This document shows, in pieces, positions 1 through 11,000 of a stretch of DNA of 21,975 nt (within the stretch, counting starts at the first letter, position 1; the number at the start of each line of letters is the position of its first letter). The DNA is from Smittium culicis (lineage: Eukaryota; Kickxellomycota; Harpellomycetes; Harpellales; Legeriomycetaceae), in the NCBI GenBank assembly GCA_001970855.1, contig LSSN01001639.1, positions 1 through 21,975 on the forward strand. Direction: 5' to 3'. The notes beneath the pieces are model-generated. The model had not been told where the DNA came from. It saw only the letters and a program-made list of their open reading frames with translations, and ran no database searches. Both the position numbers and the translations under genes were made by a program.

Positions 1-1703
1 TTTTTAATCCTCCTAATTCCGAAGCTAGTTGTTATTTTTTTATAGAGTAAAAATTTGTATATCAAAAAAATTTCCTACTAATATAAATGGCCCAGCCCTA
101 ATGGTTTGGCGGATAAAGTAAATTATCTATAGGTTTTTTCTTTATTTCTTTGGCTAGTTTTCTGAAAAGTGTAATATTTCTTTTCCATTGATCCCAAGTT
201 TAAATGTAAACCATAGATAAGTAATTTTATAATTTAGTTGGTTCAGCTAAAAGATAATATTATCGAATGGCATCAGTTAAATACTAAATCAAAAATAAAA
301 TCACTAATTATAATAAAAACTTTAAAGAAGCAAATAATAAAAGAGAAGTTAGTCAATTATCAATGAAAAATTAATGAAACATTAAATCTGCTAGAAGTCG
401 ATAAAAATAAAAACCTCATTAATTGATATAATTAAAATTATTTAAAAGGCGATCTTTTTAAGCCAACTAAAGTAAAAATTAAGACCAAAAAAACCTTTTA
501 AAATTTAAAAAAAAAAGATATTAAAGCAATGGCTAAAGCTTCAACGGAAGAGAATCGAAAAATATTCATCTGAAAAAGAATACAAGATTAAATATAAGAA
601 TTTAGTGTTTTATTAAATATCAAATTTATTTTTTGGTAAAATTATTTTAGCCTTAAAAAACCTTTACTTAATCTTGATATTTTTTTTATTTTTCTTATTG
701 TTAAATAAAAATCTAACACTAAAATTTAACGAAAACAATTTAAATAATAAAAATAACAAGAAAAAAAAACATATATAAAACCCGTTTTCCTGGAATTTAT
801 CTTTATCTTATATTTTTTTAAACTGTAAATTTATTTTAATCAACTAATACAATATGAACAATTCACAAATTCAAATAACAACAAAGAAAGATGAAATCAG
901 TTCATAAAAGGGTTGGTGCTTCGAAGAATACTTCGGTGAAGGCAGTATCTTCTACATATATGGGTGTCTATTTTGTAGGGGCGAAAAACCCTAAATTAAA
1001 AATTTTTCTTATAAATTCTATTTGGAGGTTAAATTCAAATAGAAAAAGCAAACAGATGGATTAGATATTTTAGCCAATAAATCTAAATTATTACTACTAA
1101 CAAATTTAATTACAGAGAAAAAAATAATCTCATAAATTTAATTTTTGCAATGATAAATTTGATTTTGAAACTATTACTTATGTATTAAATAAAATTTGTA
1201 TTGTCAGTTAATTTTTATGTATTTTAGATATTGTACTCAATACACTATAAAAAACTTGCTTTATAAAGAATCTCGAGTATAGGTTTATGATATATAAGAA
1301 TATTAATAAATCAAAAAATTTTGATTTGCTCAGAGATTTTTTAATTATAATTTCTATTTGATTAAAAATGCTAGTTAGCCAATAGCTGGTATTGTTTAGA
1401 GTAGTAAAAATTTTTTTAGCTGTAAATGATTAATTGTGTAGGATAATACAGACTTACTAAACCGAAAGAGGTAAAAAAAAAACTACTGTTATATTTTTGA
1501 TCCACATATAATCGTGTATTTTTTAGTATATTAAAGACTAATAAATTTTAGATTAGTTACAAATGTTAATAGAATATCCAATGTATGTTGAAAGAAGGCT
1601 TTGGGTTTTTTATTTACTGATGAAATTTGTTAGTTAAATTTAATTTAATCAGTAGTAAGTCTATTGGCTATTTTATTAAGTATGTTAATTTGTTGATGAT
1701 CCA
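1..1703. other. AT-rich upstream region, no supported gene
   Basis: Long A/T tracts and frequent stops in all frames. The only compositional island is near 891-1064, where a 57-codon ATG frame coincides with higher GC. It resembles no family I recognise. No tRNA, rRNA or snRNA signature was found. Confidence 0.6.
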
Positions 1704-1714
1704 ATGGAGGTCAA

Positions 1715-1997
1715 GTATGTCGGGCGCAGCCAATGAGTGAATACAGTAAATTTTTTTAGTATTTGTTTTTTTTTATGTTTTCGTGAAAAGAAAGTATGTT
1801 TGTTATTACTTCGCGATCCACAATACTTTTAGGAATGAGCTTTGTGTTTTTTAGCTTATTAGATCACTCAAGTTTTTTTAATTTTAGTTTTTATAAGCGT
1901 TTGTTTTTTTTTTTATATACTTATATTATTACATAAAGATATCCTCATTGTTATTTACCTAAGCCTGACTCATCGATATTTTATTTTGTAATTACAG
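1715..1997 (+). other. Possible leader intron upstream of PRP8
   Basis: A textbook fungal donor GTATGT at 1715 is paired with an acceptor TTACAG ending at 1997, five bases before the PRP8 ATG. CTGAC near 1965 is a candidate branch sequence about 30 nt upstream of the acceptor. A short upstream ATG exon at 1704-1714 would join in frame and give MEVN-LMEIDNN. At 283 nt it is longer than the four other introns here. A TATATAC motif at 1914 lies inside it, which argues for an alternative transcription start downstream. It may be a 5'UTR intron, a coding intron or chance. Confidence 0.35.
1914..1920 (+). promoter_or_regulatory. Candidate TATA element of PRP8
   Basis: TATATAC lies 88 nt before the ATG at 2002 after a long T-tract. 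The same heptamer occurs about 90 nt before the other two genes. Confidence 0.35.
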
Positions 1998-2001
1998 TTT
2001 A

Positions 2002-5000
2002 ATGGAAATCGATAATAATAAATCGGCCGAGAAGGCTTTGCAAGATAAAGCAAAAAAATGGGCTCAGCTGAATTCAAAAAAATATTCCGAAAAGCGCAGG
2101 TTCGGTTTTTCAGATCAAGAAAAAGCCATGATGCCACCTGAACATCTACGAAAACTTATCAAAGATCATGGAGATATGACCTCCCGTAAATTTAGACTAG
2201 ATAAAAGAGTCTACTTAGGCGCTTTAAAGTATCTACCCCATGCCGTACTAAAGCTTTTGGAAAACATCCCTATGCCTTGGGAGCAGATCCGTGAAGTCCC
2301 TGTTTTGTACCATATCACTGGTGCCATCACTTTTGTTAATCAGACACCATTGGTAATCGAGCCTCTATACATAGCCCAATGGGGAACTATGTGGATAGTT
2401 ATGCGACGCGAAAAGCGTGATCGAAGACACTTTAAAAGAATGCGTTTCCCCCCCTTTGATGATGAAGAACCCCCTCTTGATTTCGGCGACAATCTCTTAG
2501 ATGTAGAACCCCTCGAAGCAATTCAAATGGATCTTGACGATGACGAAGATTCTGTTGTAAAAGAATGGTTTTACGACAATAAGGCTCTTGTTGAAGATGG
2601 CAACTTTGTTAGCGGCGAAGCCTACAAGAAATGGAATCTATCTATTCCTATAATGTCAAATCTACATCGTTTGGCCGGTCAATTGCTATCTGACATAGTA
2701 GATCCAAACTACTATTACCTTTTTGACCTTAAATCCTTTATCACCGCTAAATGTCTAGGCATGGCTATCCCTGGTGGTCCTAAATTCGAACCTATGTATA
2801 AAGACATAATTGATCCTGCAGATGAAGACTGGAATGAGTTTAACGACATAAACAAGCTAATAATCAGGCAACCAATTCGTACTGAATACAAAATTGCTTT
2901 TCCATTCCTTTATAATTCTATGCCACGAGGTGTACAAGTTAGCAATTATCACTATCCTATGACTGTTTATATCAAGCCTGAAGACCCTGATCTCCCTGCG
3001 TTTTACTTTGATCCTGTAATAAACCCAATTTCTTCACGAAGTTTAGTAGCCGGAGTGGGAAAATCTAACGAGGACGAATTGTTTTATGGCGAAGAAGCTG
3101 ATTTTGAACTACCCGATTTTGCCGAGCCATTCCTTGAAGATGTTCCATTATTCACAGATAATACTGCTGGAGGCCTTAGTTTATACTGGGCTCCTCACCC
3201 ATTCAACACAAAAGCCGGAAGAATGCGCAGAGCTGAAGACATTCCACTAGTTAAAGATTGGTACTTGGAACATTGCCCAGCTGGGATGCCAGTTAAAGTT
3301 CGTGTTTCCTACCAAAAACTCCTAAAATGTTACGTATTGGGATTTTTGCATAAGCGAAAACCTAGAGCTCTAAACAAAAAGTATCTATTTAGGCAGCTAA
3401 AAGCAACCAAATTTTTCCAAACCGCTGAAATAGATTGGGTAGAAGCAGGTCTCCAGGTTTGTCGCCAAGGTTATAATATGTTGAATTTGTTAATTCACAG
3501 AAAGAATCTCAATTACCTCCACCTTGATTACAATTTCAACTTAAAACCTGTAAAGACATTAACAACAAAAGAAAGAAAAAAGAGTAGATTTGGTAACGCT
3601 TTTCACTTATGTAGAGAAATTTTACGCCTTACTAAGCTTATAGTCGATGCCCATGTTCAATTTCGCCTGGGAAATGTTGATGCTTTCCAGTTAGCTGACG
3701 GACTTCAATACGCTTTTGCCCACGTTGGTCAACTGACTGGTATGTATAGGTATAAATACAGACTGATGAGACAAGTACGTATGTGCTTTGGTCCTGATAC
3801 TCCTGTTATAACTTCTTCTGGCCAAACAAAAATGATTCAAAATATCAAAATCGGAGATACTCTAATTGGCGATGATGGAGAGTCCCGTGTTGTTACCTCA
3901 ATAACATCAGGAAAGTCACCAATGTTCAGAGTAAACCCAGTATCTTCCTTTGGTGCTATTAATAAAGGATTATCTAGATCCTTTATGGACAATGGCTTCT
4001 TGGTAAACCCAGCCCACATTTTAATTATCTCTTTCCCTGATTATCCAAAAGTAGTATTTAGCCACAATAATTTTGAATCGGTTGAAGTTCAATACATTTC
4101 CCTAAAATTCAACGAAAAACTCAAATCTATTGCTCCAGTAATCCATAAAAAAATCATAACTAACGCTTTCAATAAAGAAATAGGATTGAGATCTTCTCAT
4201 TCAAAAGCTTCGAAGAAATTAGAATTACTAAAGTCTAAAAATTATAGATGCAAAATAGTTGAATGCCCAAAAGACTGTTATACTCATTTATACTATGTTC
4301 GTGGTGACGGATCAAAAGCCAAAGTGTCTTATAACCACCGCAAGGAGTCATCTCTACATTTTGCTAGCGAATTCATACAAAGTTTGCCAAAGGTTGAATG
4401 GGAAGTATCAGTTTCTGAGTATATTCGTGCTTACGAGATGTATCCTGAAATATCCAAGATATCTTACATACCTCGCAGCTCCTCAAAATTAACTTATGAA
4501 ATAAGCGGAGTTTCAAGCAACATTAAATTCTCTTCATATTTTAGTGATATCCAACTCCAAGCTCTTGAATCTTCATCTTTAATCGGTTCAATTTTATCTT
4601 TATATGCTTCGTCTAAATATAATGCCTCGATTAATTTTATTACTGAAGACAAATACATAAGAATATCCCTCGAAGAGTCTTCTTCCAATAATGAAAATGA
4701 TTTGAAAAAATCAGTATCATCAATCGCGAAATCATTGACTGAATTAAAGGAAGATTTTAACATTTCCAAAATTTCTTCGGGGTACATAATATCTATTAAC
4801 AAACACAGCAATATTATTTCTGTCATTCAAAATCGCTACAATATTTCTTTGAATAATTCCCGACCATTAGATTTCACAAAACTCGTTGATTCTCTTAGAG
4901 TTGACAGCGTAGAGATTAGAGAGAGATTTGTTTATGGAGTCATTTCTGTACTCGGATTTAAATCACAGACCAACAACGGAAAAGATTGTTTTATTTTATC

Positions 5001-8000
5001 TCAAGTAGTAGATGATTTAAAATCATGCACCACATTCAACACTTTTATTGCTTCAGTACATTTAGTAGCTTTATCTCTTGGACTTAACTCTGAAGTATTC
5101 AACTCTAATTTAGAATCTAAAATTTTTGTTTTTATTAGTTACTGCAAACCTCATTCTGATAACAGAAATAACGACTATCTTTTTACTATCACCAAAGAAC
5201 TTAATCACGGCCATTACTATGGAGTTTCGGTGTCTGGAGCTAATGATAAATTCCTACTCGCTGATAACACTGTGGTTCATAATTGTAAAGATTTAAAGCA
5301 TTTGATTTACTACAGGTTTAACACTGGACCTGTTGGTAAAGGTCCAGGTTGCGGATTTTGGGCTCCATCGTGGAGAGTTTGGCTTTTCTTCCTAAGAGGA
5401 ATCGTCCCACTTCTAGAACGATGGCTTGGAAACTTATTGGCCCGCCAGTTTGAAGGTCGTCACTCGAAGGGTATCGCTAAAACAGTAACTAAGCAACGTG
5501 TTGAATCTCATTTTGATCTTGAGCTCCGTGCAGCCGTTATGCACGACATTATTGATATGATGCCAGAAGGCATCAAAGCGAATAAAAGCAAGACTATCCT
5601 CCAGCATCTCTCTGAAGCATGGCGTTGCTGGAAAGCTAATATTCCATGGAAAGTTCCTGGAATGCCTCAGCCAATTGAAAATATGATTTTGCGATATGTT
5701 AAAGCTAAAGCCGATTGGTGGACATCTGTTGCTTACTATAACCGTGAACGTATTAGAAGAGGCGCTACTGTTGACAAAGCTGTAGCCAAAAAAAATCTTG
5801 GTAGATTAACTAGATTATATCTTAAATCTGAACAAGAAAGACAGCACAATTATCTTAAAGATGGTCCATATGTGACTGCTGAAGAAGCTGTAGCGGTTTT
5901 CACAACAACTGTTCATTGGCTTGAGTCTCGACGATTTTCTCCAATTCCATTCCCACCTCTATCTTATAAGCACGATACAAAGCTACTTATCCTATCTTTA
6001 GAGCGGCTTCGTGAGGCTTACTCAGTACAGGGACGTCTTAACTCTAGTCAACGCGAGGAATTAGGCCTAATTGAGCAAGCATATGATAACCCCCACGAAA
6101 CTTTAAATAGAATAAAACGTCTTCTCTTGACTCAGCGTGCTTTTAAGGAAGTTGGAATTGAGTTTATGGATATGTACTCACATTTGATTCCTGTCTATGA
6201 TGTTGAGCCCCTTGAGAAAATTACTGATGCATACTTAGACCAATATTTATGGTATGAAGCAGACAAAAGAAAATTATTCCCAGCTTGGATCAAGCCTTCT
6301 GATTCAGAGCCTGCTCCGCTTTTGGTGTATAAATGGTGCCAAGGAATTAACAACCTTGATCAAGTGTGGTCTACAAAAGACGGAGGTTCTTTGGTTATGT
6401 TCCAAACTAAATTGAGCAGAGTGTATGAAAAAATTGACTTGACTTTGCTAAATAGATTGCTAAGACTTATTCTTGACCACAACTTGGCAGATTATATGAC
6501 CGCAAAGAACAATGTTGGCTTGTCTTTCAAAGATATGAACCATACAAATGTATATGGTTTGATTCGAGGTTTACAGTTTGCCTCATTTATCTTCCAGTAC
6601 TATGGACTAGTTTTGGATCTGCTAATTCTTGGTTTACAAAGAGCTAGTGAAATTGCTGGACCACCTCAACTGCCAAACTCATTTTTGCAGTTCCGTGACG
6701 TTTCAACTGAGACTCGCCATCCAATCCGCCTATACTCCAGATACATCGATAAGATATATATCCTGCTAAAGTTTGATGGAGAAGAGTCACGTGACCTTAT
6801 TCAGAGATACTTAACAGAGCATCCAGATCCAAACAACGAAAATATTGTAGGATATAACAATAAGAAGTGCTGGCCACGCGACTGTAGAATGAGACTTATG
6901 AAGCATGACGTGAATCTTGGTAGAGCTGTTTTCTGGGATATTAAAAATAGACTGCCTCGATCTATTACTACAATCGAGTGGGACGATACCTTTGCAAGCG
7001 TTTATTCTATTGATAACCCTAATCTGCTTTTTGACATGTCTGGTTTTGAAGTAAGAATTTTACCTAAATCTAGACAACTCACCGAAGAATTTACCGTAAG
7101 GGATGGATGTTGGGCATTAGTTAATGACCATACCAAAGAAAGAACTGCTATGGCTTACCTAAGAATTGACGATGAATCTATTGCTAAGTTCAACAACCGT
7201 GTTCGTCAGATTTTAATGTCAGCAGGTAGTACCACCTTTACAAAAATAGCAAACAAGTGGAATACGTGCTTGATCGGACTGATGACATACTACAGAGAAG
7301 CTGTAGTACATACACGTGAAATTCTAGATCTGCTAGTTAAAGCTGAGACAAAAATTCAAACTCGTGTAAAGATTGGTCTTAACTCTAAAATGCCATCCAG
7401 ATTTCCACCCGTATTGTTTTATTGTCCAAAAGAGCTTGGTGGGCTTGGTATGCTAAGTATGGGTCACGTGCTAATTCCTCAATCAGACTTACGTTGGTCT
7501 AAACAAACTGATGTTGGAATTTCTCATTTTAGGTCAGGGATGTCACACGATGATGATCAAATGATTCCTAACTTATTTAGATACATCCAACCATGGGAGA
7601 GCGAATTCATTGATTCTCAGAGAGTTTGGGCAGAATATGCACTTAAGCGCCAGGAAGCTAATTCGCAAAATAGAAGGCTTACTCTTGAAGATTTGGAAGA
7701 CTCGTGGGATAGAGGTATACCTAGAATTAATACCTTGTTCTGTTTTGCATTTGGAACAAAGGTTATGATGTCAGACGGATCAGATAAAGACGTTCAGGAC
7801 ATTATTGTAGGAGATAAAGTTATGCAAGATGTCGGTACAATCCCCAGAACCGTTCTCAAGACTTGTGTCGGAAATGATCATCTCATTAAAGTTAGTTTCA
7901 CATCAGATGAAATGGGTGGATTTTATTGTACCAAAAACCATATTTTAGTTTTATCGTCGACTCCAGATTCAATAATTAGATCTCAAACCAATGAGGGCAA

Positions 8001-11000
8001 AACTATTGTTACTTATTATGACGCTAATTTGGAAAAAACTGATTTTACTTTTGAAAATACATCCGATGCCAATACATTTATCGAAAACCTATTAACTAAT
8101 CAACCCCAAATATATGAAATATCAGCCGAAGATCTACTAAACAAGTTTAACCACGATTTACAAATTAAAAATCACTTTGTAATGTACACCATCCCAAACA
8201 GCGAAAACAGCATTAGAACTTTCAGCTTTGACTTAACATTAAGTTCAGAGCAAGATTTCGCAGGCTTTGAGGTTGATGGTAACGGAAGATTTGTACTAGG
8301 TGGATCTAACCATGGACTTGTCGTTCACAATTCTAAAGATCGCCACACTTTAGCATACGACAAAGGCTGGCGTGTTAGAACCGAATGGAAACAGTATCAA
8401 TTATTAAAGAATAATCCTTTCTGGTGGACCAATAATAGACATGATGGTAAACTTTGGCAGCTTAATGCTTATAGAACTGATATGATCCAAGCACTTGGTG
8501 GAATTGAATGTATTCTTGAGCATACTTTGTTTAAGGGAACCGCCTTTCCTACATGGGAAGGTCTATTCTGGGAACAAGCGTGTTTCTCTAAAGACACAAA
8601 GCTCATGCTATTTGACGGATCTCTAGTGGAAGCGCAAAATATTAAATCTGGCGATCTTCTCATGGGCGACAATGGAAGCCCTCGCGAAGTAGTCGAATGT
8701 TGTAATGGAATAGCCCCTCTTGCTATAATTGAATTTGAGGGAGCTGAAAATTTAATTGTAACCTATAACCACATTCTTTGCGTTGTTTTTGACCGAGATC
8801 ATTCATCCAACGTTAACTTGAGAGTTTTGGAAGATAATACAGTAATATCTGATTCAGATTCTAAAGATGGAGTCTCGGTTAGTTCAGGGGAAATAGTCGA
8901 ATTAACTATAAGAAACTTCCTTCAATTGTCAGAAACAGCTGCGAAGTCATTGTGTCCATTTTCAGTTGATAAAGATTTGAATAAAATTTACCATTCATTA
9001 AAGTCTGTCAAAGATTTTGGCCCTGGTGAGTATTTCGGGTTTAAAGTTAAAGGACTTGACCAAAGATTTTTAAGACATGATAGAATGGTTGTGCACAATT
9101 CAGGTTTTGAAGAAAGTATGAAATACAAAAAATTAACTAATGCTCAAAGAAGTGGTTTGAACCAAATTCCTAACCGTAGATTTACCCTATGGTGGTCTCC
9201 AACAATTAATCGCGCAAATGTTTATGTTGGTTTCCAAGTGCAGTTAGATTTGACTGGTATTTTCATGCACGGAAAACTACCAACTCTTAAAATTTCATTA
9301 ATCCAGTTATTCAGATCTCATCAATGGCAACGTATACACGAATCTTTAGTCATGGATCTTTGTCAAATTTTAGACCAAGAGTTAGAAGCTCTTCAAATTG
9401 AAACTGTACAAAAAGAGGCTATACATCCAAGAAAATCATACAAAATGAACAGTTCTTGCTTCGATCCAAAGACTCTTGTCAAGTTATATACTGGAGAATA
9501 CGTTAAAGCAATTGATGTAAAAGTTGGAGATAAGCTCCTTGGAGACGATGGATCCGAAAGAAATGTACTAAAATCTTGGGTTGGTAAATCCAATACTATG
9601 TATAAAATGAGCCAATCTCACGGAATGGATTATATTGTAACTCCAAAGCATATCCTAGTTTTATCATACACTGGACCTTCGCCTAAAATATCTATAATTT
9701 CAAAAGATCTTGTAATTGCCGAATTTTATGACAAGTATTTAACAAAATATAGCTTGATTATAAAAATTAAGAATAGGTCTAACAAAAAATATAGGTCAGC
9801 TTCATATACTAGCCAATCAGTTATTTCAATTTACATATCAAATAATAATTCATCAAGACGCTATATGACTATGTCTAATAAACTGTCAGAAGCTTTAATA
9901 AAAGCTAAGAATTGGTTATCTTTAAAGCTTAAGCAGATCGAGTTTGCTAGAACTGGGTCAATTATTGAAATTACTGCTTCAAAATTCTATAAGCTATCTC
10001 CAATTCAGCGCAGTTTACTAAGAGGTTATAAGTATGAATTGAAGCCTGGAAATGATACCATGACAGGATCCCTAAGCGTCGTTGGCATTTCTAAACTTAG
10101 AAAGTCTAATCAACCTTTTATCGGAATTACCACCGATGGAAACCAAAGATTTGTTTTAAGGGATAACACTGTTGTTCATAATTGTGCAGACATCTTGATA
10201 TTTGCTGCTTATAAATGGTCTGTATCCACCCCTTCGTTGTTAACTGACTCTCGAGATAGAATGGACTCAGCAACTACTCAGAAATATTGGATAGACGTCC
10301 AGCTAAGATGGGGTGATTTTGATTCTCATGATATTGAGCGTTATACTAGAGCCAAATTTTTAGATTATACTACCGATAATATGTCAATTTATCCTTCACC
10401 AACAGGTGTAATGGTAGGCGTAGATTTAGCTTATAATTTGTACTCAGCATACGGAAATTGGTTCCCTGGAATGAAACCATTGCTACAACAAGCAATGGCC
10501 AAGATAAACAAAGCTAACCCAGCCCTATATGTGTTAAGAGAGCGTATCAGAAAGGCACTACAACTTTATTCTTCCGATCCAACTGAACCTTACCTCAATT
10601 CTCAAAACTATGGCGAGCTATTTAGTAATCAGACCATTTGGTTCATCGATGATACTAATGTATACAGAGTAACCATTCATAAAACTTTTGAAGGTAATTT
10701 AACAACAAAGCCTATCAATGGCGCCATTTTCATTTTCAACCCCCGTACTGGTCAACTTTTCCTCAAGGTAATTCACACCTCGGTTTGGGCTGGTCAGAAA
10801 CGTTTGGGTCAATTGGCAAAATGGAAAACTGCCGAAGAAGTAGCTGCTTTAATTAGGTCCTTACCAGCTGAAGAACAGCCTCGTCAGCTTATTGTTACTC
10901 GAAAGGGTATGTTAGATCCGCTTGAAGTTCATTGTTTGGATTTCCCGAATATTGTAATTAAAGGCTCAGAACTGCAACTCCCATTCCAAGCTTGTCTTAA

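Noticed and set aside
600..724. Inverted repeat TTTAGTGTT / AACACTAAA
   Set aside because: Only 9 bp match in an A/T-rich tract, with no target duplication; likely chance.
907..992. tRNA-sized segment closed by AGGGTT/AACCCT
   Set aside because: No T-loop consensus, no anticodon arm and no A/B boxes could be fitted, so it is not called a tRNA.
1693..1970. TGATGAT and CTGA as snoRNA C and D boxes near the putative PRP8 leader intron
   Set aside because: They are about 270 nt apart with no terminal stem, and the C-like box lies outside the intron.
4494..4826. 110-codon open frame on the minus strand
   Set aside because: It lies antisense within intein 1, whose forward frame is well supported. 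Its composition is that of a complementary-strand shadow.
3784..10182. Spliceosomal introns instead of inteins as the PRP8 insertions
   Set aside because: All four insertions keep the reading frame without stops and carry intein splicing blocks at both ends, with no GT-AG borders at the junctions.
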